Part shown: positions 1 to 8,081 of the stretch, one piece after another
How positions within the stretch are numbered: the stretch's first letter is position 1
Layout of the letters: every line of letters starts with the position of its first letter
Source of the DNA: Verrucomicrobiaceae bacterium
GTDB taxonomy: Bacteria > Verrucomicrobiota > Verrucomicrobiia > Verrucomicrobiales > Verrucomicrobiaceae
Direction: 5' to 3'
NCBI GenBank assembly: GCA_021298725.1
Contig: JAJTDU010000002.1
Location: forward strand, 1-33,500
DNA: 33,500 bases
The notes under the pieces: generated by a model
Told to the model about the DNA's origin: nothing
What the model saw: the letters and a program-made list of their open reading frames with translations, nothing else
The model's database searches: none
Program-made: the position numbers and the translations under genes

Positions 1-1
1 C

Positions 2-1771
2 GCTGCCGATCTGCCGATGGGTGATCCGCTGGAACTCACGCCAGAACAGCGGGCTGTGTGTGGCAAGGATTTGGCGACGCTGATCGAAAAACGCATCGCC
101 TTTCATCACAGCGGCCTTTCGTATGGTGCGCGCGCCGGGGTGATCGAGCCGCTGGCAAAGGCGGGGCAACTCCGCGTGATCGTGGCGACGATGGGACTCG
201 CCGCAGGCATCAATTTCTCCGTGCGCAGCGTGCATGTGGCCGGCACGACCTATCACGACGGCCGCAGCGAGCACAAACTCGCTCCCGACGAACTTTTGCA
301 AATGTATGGCCGCGCTGGTCGTCGGGGCCTTGATGACAAAGGCCATGTCGTCACCAGCCGCGACAGTCCTTCCATCTTCGATGCGCGGCCTGCGCGGCTG
401 CATCGCAGCGCCTTGCTCGCGTGGCCGATTTTCCTGCGAGTGATGAAGCACGCGGCGTTGAAGCAGGAAAACTCATTTGAAGCCGCGAAACACTTCTCCG
501 AGCGTCTTTTCGCCAAAGTGCCGCCGCTGCTTGGATTGGAGGAATTGGAGCCGAACATCGCGCCTCCGCAGTTGGAGAACGCAAAAGCCCTGTTCGGCCT
601 CGAAGCGACGGAGAAGCAGATTTTGAACTCATGTGGCGAATGGGAGCGCCAACACAAACACGCGCTGCAACGCGTGCCTTTGAGCCGAGTGCATGCCGTG
701 CTCGGTGCGCCCGCCTTCGCGGCGAAGTTTGCGCATGGCATCGGCCGCGTGAGCAAGATTCGGCGTGAGAAACAAGTCATCTACGGTGTCGAGATCAGCC
801 TCGGCACGCCGGTGGGTGATGACATCAAGCCCACCAAGTCGATCCGCCGCCTGCTGAAGCTGCCACGCAAGGCGGAGACGGTGCCGCTGGAGGAAATCAC
901 GGTGCTGCATGCCGGTGATCTGGCGAAAGCAATCCTCGCGAATGTGGAGGAGGCCATTCAAGACGTTGCGCCTGAATTCATCGGCACCGTGACGAAGGAG
1001 AACCTGGTTTTCGCCTGTTTCGACCTCTCACCTGTCGAGGTGATGGCGTATGCGGACAGTCACGAACGCCTTCTCTTCGCGCCGCAAGAACGGAGCATCG
1101 TGGTGAGGAACGAAACGGGCATCCACACGCCCGAGACGGCCACGACAGATCGCGAACCGCGTCCAGGATCGCCGATTCACGCCTGGCGCACGCTTGGACT
1201 CATCGACGCGGAGGGGGCGCCGACTCGTCGCGGCGAAATCTTCAGCTTCTTCCAGCATGGCGAAGGTTTGGCCGTCGTCGCGGCGCTGGAGGACGAAAGT
1301 TATCCTGCGGACGATCTCGTGCATCACATGGCGAACCTGCGCAGCGGCTCGAAGTTCGATCTGCCGCTCGATTGCGGCTCCGAACGCCTCGCCGCCGTGT
1401 GTCGCGGCACCTACGGCTTCGTCAATCATCACGGCTACCTCGAAAACGGCCTGCCCATCGACTACGGCGAAGGTGCGGCGGAGCTTCTCGATGCCATGCT
1501 GCATCCTGAGCAACCGGGTGCCCAAGCTTTAAAAGCCGACATCGCCGAAGGCGACATCTCCCGCGCCTACGTCGAATGGCTGAGCCTGCTGCGTCACATC
1601 AGTCATGCGCCAGATCATCCATGGAAGCGCTGGGTGGCGCTCAAAGAGGCCGCCAAGGCTGTTTTGAAGCATCACACCAAGACGCTGCGTCACTTCTTTC
1701 ACCTCGATCTGCCGCTACTGACCAATAAACAAAGGCACGGCAAGACGCGGCATTATTTGATGGTGAAGTGA
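2..1771 (+). CDS. Ski2-like DEAD/DEAH helicase, C-terminal part (5' end outside window)
   Basis: The frame is open from base 2, so the gene starts upstream and only the second RecA-like lobe and the C-terminal region are visible. Motif V (VATMGLAAGIN) lies at about 181-213 and motif VI (MYGRAGRRGLD) at about 302-334. The QMYGRAGRRG form is characteristic of superfamily 2 helicases of the Ski2/Mtr4/Hel308 type, which unwind RNA or DNA using ATP. The Walker A and DEAD-box motifs must lie upstream. About 450 residues follow motif VI; they are mostly helical-looking and contain no domain I can name. An internal ATG at 17 should not be taken as the start because helicase lobe 1 would be missing. 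The next gene begins 55 bases downstream. The helicase family call is firm; whether the substrate is RNA or DNA cannot be told. Confidence 0.85.
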   Translation, partial: AADLPMGDPLELTPEQRAVCGKDLATLIEKRIAFHHSGLSYGARAGVIEPLAKAGQLRVIVATMGLAAGINFSVRSVHVAGTTYHDGRSEHKLAPDELLQMYGRAGRRGLDDKGHVVTSRDSPSIFDARPARLHRSALLAWPIFLRVMKHAALKQENSFEAAKHFSERLFAKVPPLLGLEELEPNIAPPQLENAKALFGLEATEKQILNSCGEWERQHKHALQRVPLSRVHAVLGAPAFAAKFAHGIGRVSKIRREKQVIYGVEISLGTPVGDDIKPTKSIRRLLKLPRKAETVPLEEITVLHAGDLAKAILANVEEAIQDVAPEFIGTVTKENLVFACFDLSPVEVMAYADSHERLLFAPQERSIVVRNETGIHTPETATTDREPRPGSPIHAWRTLGLIDAEGAPTRRGEIFSFFQHGEGLAVVAALEDESYPADDLVHHMANLRSGSKFDLPLDCGSERLAAVCRGTYGFVNHHGYLENGLPIDYGEGAAELLDAMLHPEQPGAQALKADIAEGDISRAYVEWLSLLRHISHAPDHPWKRWVALKEAAKAVLKHHTKTLRHFFHLDLPLLTNKQRHGKTRHYLMVK

Positions 1772-1826
1772 ACACTTGAAGCAGCGCATCAGCGCCAGAT
1801 AGTGCACAAAGGATTGTGCGGACCCC

Positions 1827-2597
1827 ATGATTACCGAAATGTCACTCATTGCTCTTCAAAACGCCCGCCCAGAAACAGCCTTTGTGCTTGGTTCCGGCCT
1901 TGGAGGTGTGGCGGAGGCCTTTGGGATCGAATGCGAAGTGCCGTATTGCGAGGTGCCCGGATTGAGCGCCTCCACGGTGCCGGGCCATGCGGGGCGCTTT
2001 GTTCTGGCGCGTCATCGCGACAAACCGATCCTCATCGCGCAGGGCCGCAGGCATTTGTATGAAGGTCTCAGTGCCGTAGAGGTCACAGCGGGCATTCGTT
2101 TCATGCACGGCCTCGGTGTGAAGCGTGTGGTGCTCACCAATGCAGCGGGCGCGATTGATGAGCACTTCCACGTCGGTGGTTTGATGCTCATCACAGACCA
2201 CATCAACCTCCAGGGCACCACGCCACTGCTCGGCGGGCCGCATTTCCATGACATGAGCGAGGTCTATTCGCGGGCCTGGGCAGAAAAAATCCACGCGGCG
2301 GCGGTGGAGATCGGCTTGAAGCTGCATGCGGGCGTGTACGCCGCGCTGCTCGGCCCGCAGTATGAGACTCCTGCCGAAATCCGCATGCTGCACAGGCTCG
2401 GTGCTGACGCCGTCGGCATGTCCACGGTGCCGGAGGCGATTCAAGCGCGTGCGCTCGGCATGGAAGTGGCTGGCATCTCCATGCTCACCAACTGGGCTGC
2501 CGGTCTGCGGCCGCAGACACTGCAACACGCCGAAGTCGTCGAAGTCGGGAAGACCGCGAGCCTGTATCTAGCGCGGTTGTTGAAGGCGGTGGCATGA
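1827..2597 (+). CDS. punA: Purine nucleoside phosphorylase, trimeric type I
   Basis: This enzyme splits purine nucleosides with phosphate to give free base and (deoxy)ribose-1-phosphate in purine salvage; it acts in the cytoplasm. The protein has 256 residues, close to the usual 270-290. Visible motifs are GSGLGG at 22-27 (phosphate loop), GHAG at 53-56, RRHLYEG at 74-80, NAAGA at 105-109, GPQYET at 176-181 and AVGMSTVPE at 195-203. By comparison with the human enzyme, E180, M198 and N222 (in SMLTN) should be the base- and ribose-contacting residues. The ATG at 1827 is used; a second in-frame ATG at 1842 is an equally plausible start because neither has a strong ribosome binding site. The gene converges with the minus-strand sialidase gene downstream. 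Confidence 0.9.
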   Translation: MITEMSLIALQNARPETAFVLGSGLGGVAEAFGIECEVPYCEVPGLSASTVPGHAGRFVLARHRDKPILIAQGRRHLYEGLSAVEVTAGIRFMHGLGVKRVVLTNAAGAIDEHFHVGGLMLITDHINLQGTTPLLGGPHFHDMSEVYSRAWAEKIHAAAVEIGLKLHAGVYAALLGPQYETPAEIRMLHRLGADAVGMSTVPEAIQARALGMEVAGISMLTNWAAGLRPQTLQHAEVVEVGKTASLYLARLLKAVA

Positions 2598-2624
2598 GAT
2601 TTCCTCCACTCTAACCTGATTTTC

Positions 2625-2640
2625 GGGAATCACGATTCCC
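2625..2640. terminator. Possible terminator hairpin between convergent genes
   Basis: GGGAAT (2625-2630) pairs with ATTCCC (2635-2640) around a CACG loop. It lies 28 bases after the nucleoside phosphorylase stop and about 100 bases from the end of the convergent sialidase gene. A short TTTT run precedes the stem on the plus strand, so on the minus strand an A-run would follow; there is no classic U-tract in the plus direction. The rest of 2598-2743 shows nothing I can name. Confidence 0.3.
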
Positions 2641-2743
2641 CGCGAAAGGCGCCGCCCGCAGGCACTTGGGATCAAAAGGAGGAGCAGGAATCCATCGGCA
2701 GAAGCATGATGCTGCGCTCAAAGGACGCCCCCTAGGACACGCA

Positions 2744-3910
2744 TCACTCCAAACGCCATGTCGCCTGCCGCAGCACGGCGAGTTTCGGCTCTGTCATTTT
2801 TTCATACCACACGCTGAGCAGCGTGCCGTCCGGCAGTTCCACTGTGCTTGGGTAGCCGAGATCACCCCCGATTCCGTCACCAGAAAGAATCAGCGTCTCG
2901 CCCCAAGTCTGACCGTTGTCCGAGCTGATGCGTGCTTGGTTGCCGTAAGGCTTGCGGCGGTGGCCGTAGGTCATGACGAGGCGCCCATCCCGCAGCCGCA
3001 GCAGATGCGAAGGCAGGCCCCAGACGCCGATGGAACGTGGCACGCTCCATGTTCTGCCACCGTCTTTTGACTCGGACTGGAGCGTCTCGCCTTTGCTCGT
3101 TTCGTTGTGATTGCGAATCTGCGCGATGAGCGTGCCATCAGCGGCCTCGATCGCATGCAGTTCGTGGTAGCCGCGCACCGCGCTGTCTCCCTGCCGAGTG
3201 GGAATATCGGCCAACCATTGCCAACTGAGTCCGTCGTCCTTCGACTCGGCCACGCCGATCTTCTTCTCCGCCGTCCACAGCTGTTTCCCGGCATAGAGCA
3301 GACGGCCGTCTTTGAGCTGTACTGGCCCATGCGGACTGTTCACGACGGTGGGAATCGGTTTTGACCAGGTTTCGCCTCCGTCGGTGGAACGTAGCGCCCA
3401 TTCACCGAGCTGCGCCTGACGTTCGGCATCGCTGAGCTTCTCATGCGCGGCTTTCCAGCGTGCGTAGCGCTCCGCTGGCATCGCTTTTGACACCCAGCCC
3501 TGCGGTGTGAGCTCGGCCATCGCCGTGGCCTTTTGGTAGGAGTCCTCGTAGGCCAGTGATGTGAAGGTGGTGACCAGCAGTGTGCCTTTCGCGGTTTCCA
3601 ACACACCTGAGTCACGATCATCAATCGGCCCATCGTAAATCACCTGCGGTGCGGACCAAGTGCCGCCATGGTCGCTCGATTTCATGGCCACCACCTTTCC
3701 AAAAGGGCAGACATGCGCCTCACGCCCGCCGGAGCAGGTCACCCAAAGCTCGCCATTGGCCCGCTGCACCACCGTCGGCCAGCCATGATAAAACTCCGGC
3801 TGCTGTGAGATGGTCTTTGTCTCGATGATTTTCGCCACCGGAGCGGCTCCTTGGACGGTGAATGGGAGTGCAAGTGCGGTGGTGGCGAGAAAACGGCGGC
3901 GGCTGGTCAT
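2744..3910 (-). CDS. Exported sialidase/BNR-repeat protein (exo-alpha-sialidase-like)
   Basis: The 388-residue protein is a six-bladed-propeller type sialidase-like protein that probably acts outside the cytoplasm on glycans. Five Asp-boxes of the form SxDxGxxW are visible at about 78-85, 175-182, 223-230, 281-288 and 329-336 counted from the chosen start. The start at 3910 is chosen because it gives a twin-arginine signal (SRRRFLA) followed by a hydrophobic stretch ending near residue 22; the frame is open further upstream to 4012, but that extension overlaps the glycosyltransferase and has no signal-peptide character. The start overlaps the stop of the upstream glycosyltransferase gene (ATGA on the minus strand), so the two are probably translationally coupled. 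Asp-box proteins in this phylum are often annotated as sialidases without proof; sialic acid specificity is not shown. Confidence 0.82.
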   Translation of the reverse strand: MTSRRRFLATTALALPFTVQGAAPVAKIIETKTISQQPEFYHGWPTVVQRANGELWVTCSGGREAHVCPFGKVVAMKSSDHGGTWSAPQVIYDGPIDDRDSGVLETAKGTLLVTTFTSLAYEDSYQKATAMAELTPQGWVSKAMPAERYARWKAAHEKLSDAERQAQLGEWALRSTDGGETWSKPIPTVVNSPHGPVQLKDGRLLYAGKQLWTAEKKIGVAESKDDGLSWQWLADIPTRQGDSAVRGYHELHAIEAADGTLIAQIRNHNETSKGETLQSESKDGGRTWSVPRSIGVWGLPSHLLRLRDGRLVMTYGHRRKPYGNQARISSDNGQTWGETLILSGDGIGGDLGYPSTVELPDGTLLSVWYEKMTEPKLAVLRQATWRLE

Positions 3911-5280
3911 GGTGTTGCAGAATACGCACCCGGCGCACGGACTTGAGCAGGCCGGCCCCGAGATTTCAGCCCGGCGGTGAGTTGGAAAAAACAATCGGCG
4001 GAATGTGACCACGAAAAGTCTCTCGCGATGCGCCGCAGGCCGTTTTCAGCCAGATCTCTGCGCAACTCATCGTTGTTCAGCAGACGGAGAATAGCGTTGG
4101 TGATTCCGGGAACATCATCTGCCATGAGCAGATCCTGGTTGGAGTTCAGCGGCAGACCCTCAGCTCCGACCGTCGTACTGACGACAGGCACGCCCGCAGC
4201 CATAGATTCCAGGATTTTGATGCGGGCACCGCTGCCTGCGCGCAAAGGCACGACCATCAGCGTGCATTCGCGCAAGGGAGCGGACACGTCCTCGACCGTT
4301 CCGGTGAATTGAATGCCCGCATCGTGCGCGGTCAGCCGCAGTAGCCGTTCTGGTGGATTACGACCAATCACAGAGATGCGAATCCCAGAAATGCTCTTGC
4401 GCAGCCTGGGCAGAATCTCCTCGATAAACCAGACCACGGCATCTTGGTTGGGCAGCCAGTCCATCGAGCCCAGAAAGGCGATGCACGGGCTCTCCGGCAC
4501 CTCGATCACGTAAGGCGGCGCTCCGCGCGGATCGGTGGACGCGCCTGCGGGTACACAGCCCAGCACGTTTGAAAGGCCATAGCTGTCGCGGTGATAGGCC
4601 GCGTCCTCCTGGGAAATGGTGATGACGCCATCGAACAGCCTGCACAGCTCAGGCTCCCGCCGCCGCATCCGCTTGGCGAGCACATGAAAATACAGATGAT
4701 GGATCAGGTGCCGCCGCACCGACGCCAGCCGCTCCCAGATCAGCGCCTCGACATTGTGCTGAAACAGTACCGCCGGAATGCCGCGCTGTTTTTCCCAGCC
4801 TTCAAAGGCCGCCGCTGCCGCGAGACCGTCGCACACCACCAGATCAAACTCACCACTGAGAGTCCGTTCTTTAACCACCTCAAAGAAATCCCGGCTGTGG
4901 TAACGCTCGAGGGCAAATGGCTCGCGCGAAGTCGCGTAATTCCTCAGCAGCGGCCAGGCGAATCGAGCAAACTGACTGGGAGACCACGCTGGCAGCCCGG
5001 GGAAGAGAACCCGCTCCAATGCGTGCGCGTAGGGCACTTGTTCTTGAAACGGAGCTTCACACTCCCGATGAAGCTCCAGCAGGTGCAGGCGGCACCTGCC
5101 GAGCATGTGGGTGAGGGTGTGGTGAGAGCGTATCCTGCCACCGCTGTTCAGGGGTAGGCAGCCACCGACCCGGACCCAGAGGATCCGCTTTGGATCACGG
5201 GTGGATTCCGCAGTTGTGCGAGGAGAGGTGGAGTCGAGCACTTTGTCTGTTTTCTTCTCACAGTCCGGGCCAGGAATCAA
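3907..5280 (-). CDS. Glycosyltransferase family 4 (GT-B fold)
   Basis: This is a cytoplasmic or membrane-associated GT-B glycosyltransferase that transfers a sugar from an activated donor. The C-terminal donor-binding half is clear: GSMDWLPNQD at 271-280 and the EX7E-type region around 350-370 (GARIKILESMAAGVPVVST). QHNVEALIWER at 174-184 resembles glycosyltransferases of the PEP-CTERM/exosortase-associated sugar transferase group. The numbering assumes a TTG start at 5280. A GTG at 5241 is another possibility, with a purine-rich AGAAG upstream, and the conserved fold begins only near residue 33, so the shorter form loses nothing recognisable. The stop overlaps the sialidase start by four bases, forming a two-gene operon. 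The acceptor and sugar are not predictable. Confidence 0.83.
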   Translation of the reverse strand: MIPGPDCEKKTDKVLDSTSPRTTAESTRDPKRILWVRVGGCLPLNSGGRIRSHHTLTHMLGRCRLHLLELHRECEAPFQEQVPYAHALERVLFPGLPAWSPSQFARFAWPLLRNYATSREPFALERYHSRDFFEVVKERTLSGEFDLVVCDGLAAAAAFEGWEKQRGIPAVLFQHNVEALIWERLASVRRHLIHHLYFHVLAKRMRRREPELCRLFDGVITISQEDAAYHRDSYGLSNVLGCVPAGASTDPRGAPPYVIEVPESPCIAFLGSMDWLPNQDAVVWFIEEILPRLRKSISGIRISVIGRNPPERLLRLTAHDAGIQFTGTVEDVSAPLRECTLMVVPLRAGSGARIKILESMAAGVPVVSTTVGAEGLPLNSNQDLLMADDVPGITNAILRLLNNDELRRDLAENGLRRIARDFSWSHSADCFFQLTAGLKSRGRPAQVRAPGAYSATP

Positions 5281-5643
5281 TGCTAGGCAGTGTTTTAAAA
5301 CTCAGATAGGATCAAAAATCCAGTGGTTCTAGCTGGGGGCATGAGGCAACAAGAAGGCCTGACGCTCAGACAGCGGCTCTTCAAAAAGATCGCATCGTCA
5401 CGCAGGGCGATCGGACGCAGACTGGAGCTTCGCCAGGAAGGTGCGCTAAAGTAAGAGACTTTACCGCCAGAAGTACTGCGACGAGAACTACTGGCTTGTC
5501 ACTCAGTTCACTTTTGTCATCGATTGGCTCTCCATACCCTATCAACAAGGAGCTGGATGCAAAAACACCCGCTCTTCTCAGTCATTCTTCAATCATTTCT
5601 GCCGAATTCATGGTGGGTCATTTCATGCAGAAGCACATGCAAT
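5281..5643. other. Gene-free stretch of 363 bases
   Basis: No recognisable gene, RNA or repeat is seen. A 37-codon frame runs from the ATG at 5341 to the stop at 5452-5454; it encodes a very basic peptide rich in Arg and Lys with no match I know and only a weak purine-rich site (GGGGG) in front. The promoter of the minus-strand glycosyltransferase-sialidase operon should lie in the left part of this gap, but I see no convincing -35/-10 pair. The stretch may be decayed coding DNA. Confidence 0.4.
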
Positions 5644-6399
5644 TCACGAATGCATCACCCACCCGCCATCGATGTTAATCGTCTGGCCGGTGATGTTCTT
5701 TGCATGATCTGACGCCAGAAACGTCGCCATCGATGCATATTCGTCCGGCATCTGCCAGCGGCCGAGATGGGAGACCTTCTTGATCTTCTCCGCTGCCCAG
5801 TCGTCGAAGCTCTGGCGCTGTGATTCAGGCAGCTTCTTCTGCCCGGCGGCCCAAATCGACTGATTCAATTCGGTCTTCACCATCCCCGGAGCCAATGCGT
5901 TCACGCGAATGTTGTGTGGTCCGAGATCCTTAGCCGCGCAATGCGTAAAATTGATCAGCGCCGCCTTCGAGGCGCTGTAAGGCGGGTCAGTTTGTGATCC
6001 CATCTGCCCGGCCACGGAGACGAGAAACAGCATCGAGCCCGCGCCGCGCTCGATCAACTTCGGAGCAAAGGCGTGCGCCACATTCACCGCGCCGATGAGG
6101 TTCACCTCCAGCACCCGTGCCCAGTCGGACGGCTCCAGGTTCCAAAACGGAAAGCCAAACTTCCCAGAGCCGATGCCGACGCAGAACACGACGTGATCCA
6201 CCGCCTCAAAGCCCGCCGCGAAGCTTTTCACCGCCTCATAGCTCGTCACATCGCCGGTCGTGATGAAGTCCGCGCCTGATTCGCGGTCAAAGCCACGCAC
6301 CGAGCAGCCCTCGGCCACAAAACCATCCGCAATCGCCCGGCCAATGCCACGGGCAGCTCCAAACACGGCGATCGAATGGCCTGCGAGATTCAAGTTCAT
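5644..6399 (-). CDS. SDR-family NAD(P)-dependent oxidoreductase
   Basis: This is a classical short-chain dehydrogenase/reductase of 251 residues, the normal length. The nucleotide-binding glycine motif GAARGIG is at 14-20. The catalytic set is N100, S128, Y141 and K145 (YSASK), followed by the typical NALAPGMVKTEL segment. The C-terminal GQTINIDGGW ending is normal for the family. Acidic D38 after the second strand (FDRE) suggests a preference for NAD over NADP, which is inference. The substrate is unknown. The ATG at 6399 directly precedes the Rossmann fold; a weak AAGG sits in front of it. It stands alone on the minus strand, divergent from the regulator remnant and the first DUF1501 module. 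Confidence 0.9.
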   Translation of the reverse strand: MNLNLAGHSIAVFGAARGIGRAIADGFVAEGCSVRGFDRESGADFITTGDVTSYEAVKSFAAGFEAVDHVVFCVGIGSGKFGFPFWNLEPSDWARVLEVNLIGAVNVAHAFAPKLIERGAGSMLFLVSVAGQMGSQTDPPYSASKAALINFTHCAAKDLGPHNIRVNALAPGMVKTELNQSIWAAGQKKLPESQRQSFDDWAAEKIKKVSHLGRWQMPDEYASMATFLASDHAKNITGQTINIDGGWVMHS

Positions 6400-6492
6400 G
6401 CCTTAGTATGCGACAGTCTTTCCTATCTTGCAAAAGACGGTGTGTAGTGCGCAGAAAAAAACGCGGACTATGTTTCTGGGAAAAATCCGACC

Positions 6493-6509
6493 AGGCTTTT
6501 CGTAAGCCT
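6493..6509. promoter_or_regulatory. Small inverted repeat ahead of the GntR remnant
   Basis: AGGCTT (6493-6498) and AAGCCT (6504-6509) form a 6-bp inverted repeat with a 5-base spacer, ending 13 bases before the start codon of the decayed GntR gene. GntR-type regulators often bind such short palindromes near their own promoter, so it could be a relic autoregulatory operator. This rests on position only. Confidence 0.25.
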
Positions 6510-6522
6510 ACCATTCGACCAC

Positions 6523-6760
6523 ATGAACAGCGCTTCTTTTGAATCCATCCTCCGCTCACCCACTTTGGTGGAGAAGGTTTGTCAGCAGTTAGCCGCGATG
6601 CTGAGAGTTGACCCTGGGCATGAGGCAAAATTACCGGCAGAGCGGGATTTTGACCGCGATTCGTGATCGCCAGAGTGAAGCGGCAAGAAGGGCGATGGAG
6701 AAGCACCTGCTCCGCGCCAGCGAGGACCTTGGCTTTTCGACACAAGACATCTCTGAATAA
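6523..6760 (+). pseudogene. Decayed GntR/FCD-family transcriptional regulator with internal deletion
   Basis: The frame from the ATG at 6523 encodes the start of a GntR winged-helix domain (LVEKVCQQLAAMLR, then LPAERD) and stops at 6664-6666 after 47 codons. From about 6648 a different frame continues to the stop at 6758-6760 and reads like the C-terminal end of an FCD ligand-binding domain: ILTAIRDRQSEAARRAMEKHL, close to the usual IxxAIRxRDxxAAxxAMxxHL. The two ends therefore seem to come from one FadR-like gene whose central part, probably some 500-600 bases by comparison with a typical 220-240 residue protein, was deleted with a frameshift at the junction. It lies directly before the first DUF1501 gene, where a pathway regulator would be expected. 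Confidence 0.65.
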
Positions 6761-6773
6761 ATCTTCCACTTCT

Positions 6774-8060
6774 ATGAACACATTACACACCATGTCCCGT
6801 CGTCATCTGCTCCGCGTGGGAGTGGGCAGTTGCCTAAGCCTGTCTTTGGGCCGGTATCTCGAATTGCAGGCAGCCGAGAGTCCGGCAGCTCCCGTCGCCA
6901 AGGCAAAATCGGTGATTCACATCTTTCTTGGGGGTGGCCTGGGGCAGCATGAGTCGTGGGACCCAAAGCCGGAGGCAGCGGCGGAGTATCGCGGGGAGTT
7001 CGGGGCGGTGGGGACGAAGGTGCCGGGGATGCAGCTTTGCGAGTTGCTGAAAAAGACCGCAGGCGTGGCCGACAAGCTGACGCTGCTGCGCGGTGTGTGG
7101 CACACGGAATCGGCGCATGAACGCGGGCAGATGACGATGCTCACAGGCTGGCAGCCGAGTCCGGCGGTGATGTATCCGAGCATGGGAAGCATCGTGTCGC
7201 ATGAGCTGGGGGCGCGGAAAAATCTCCCGCCTTTTGTGACCATCCCGTCCACGCCGGGCGCGGCGGGCACGGGGTATTTGAGCCCGACGTTCGGCGCGTT
7301 CAGCGTCGGCGGTGACCCAAGTGCGCCGGGCTTTACGGTGCAGGATTTGGCGTTGCCGCCGGGCGTGGATGCGGCACGGTTCGACACGCGGCGTTCGTTG
7401 AAGGAAGTCGTCGATGCGCATCACTCGCATCTGGCGCGCAGCGGAGCGGTGGAGCCGATGGGCAAGTTTTACCAGAATGCTTACTCGATGATTTCATCTC
7501 CGGCGGCGCGGGAGGCTTTCGATTTGAAGGCGGAGCCAAAGGCAATGCGCGAAAGCTATGGGCAAAATCTGGCAGGTCAGGGGTTGCTGATGGCGCGGCG
7601 GCTGGTAGGCGCGGGCGTGCGGTTTGTGACGGTGTCGTATGGTTCGTGGGACCATCATCAAAATCTGAAGAAGGGCGTAAGCGACCAGTTGCCCCAGTTT
7701 GACCAAGCCTATGCGGCGCTCATTGCGGACCTCGCAGCGAGCGGGTTGCTGGATGAGACGCTGGTAGTGGTATCCACAGATTTTGGCCGCACGCCGAAGA
7801 TGAACAGCGCGGGCGGACGCGACCATTGGGCGAAGTGCTTCAGCGTGGCGCTGGCTGGCGGCGGCGTGAAACGCGGCCTGGCGCATGGCGTGTCGGATGC
7901 GACGGGCGCGGAGCCGATGGAAGGCGCGGTGGCAGCGGAAGACCTTGCGGCGACCATCTTCCACCTCATGGGCATCGCGCCGGAGAAAAAGCTGATGGCG
8001 ATGGGCACGCGGCCGATTGCCATCAACGGCGGCAAGGTGGTGCAGGACATCCTCGCGTAA
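6774..8060 (+). CDS. DUF1501 protein, module 1 (alkaline-phosphatase-like fold, exported)
   Basis: The 428-residue protein belongs to DUF1501, a PVC-group family related to sulfatases and alkaline phosphatases whose reaction is not established. It starts with an SRRHLLRVGVG segment, resembling a twin-arginine export signal. The N-terminal motif GGGLGQHESWDPKPEA at 53-68 is the family signature, but with Q and E where many members have H and D. The C-terminal signature includes TDFGRTPKMN, GGRDHWAKC and SDATGAEP. The ATG at 6774 is chosen over an upstream in-frame ATG at 6663, which lies inside the GntR remnant; ATG 6792 is a close alternative. No good ribosome binding site is present at either. 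It opens a four-gene run: 21 bases separate it from the PPC gene. Confidence 0.88.
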   Translation: MNTLHTMSRRHLLRVGVGSCLSLSLGRYLELQAAESPAAPVAKAKSVIHIFLGGGLGQHESWDPKPEAAAEYRGEFGAVGTKVPGMQLCELLKKTAGVADKLTLLRGVWHTESAHERGQMTMLTGWQPSPAVMYPSMGSIVSHELGARKNLPPFVTIPSTPGAAGTGYLSPTFGAFSVGGDPSAPGFTVQDLALPPGVDAARFDTRRSLKEVVDAHHSHLARSGAVEPMGKFYQNAYSMISSPAAREAFDLKAEPKAMRESYGQNLAGQGLLMARRLVGAGVRFVTVSYGSWDHHQNLKKGVSDQLPQFDQAYAALIADLAASGLLDETLVVVSTDFGRTPKMNSAGGRDHWAKCFSVALAGGGVKRGLAHGVSDATGAEPMEGAVAAEDLAATIFHLMGIAPEKKLMAMGTRPIAINGGKVVQDILA

Positions 8061-8081
8061 CTCCCAACCCCTTCCGTTTGC

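Noticed and set aside
5496-5712. Short plus-strand frames in the gap before the SDR gene
   Set aside because: They run into the 3' end of the SDR gene, have no ribosome binding site and no recognisable sequence pattern.
6663-6773. Upstream in-frame start for the first DUF1501 protein
   Set aside because: The extension is read out of frame through the GntR remnant and would bury the Tat-like signal 37 residues inside.
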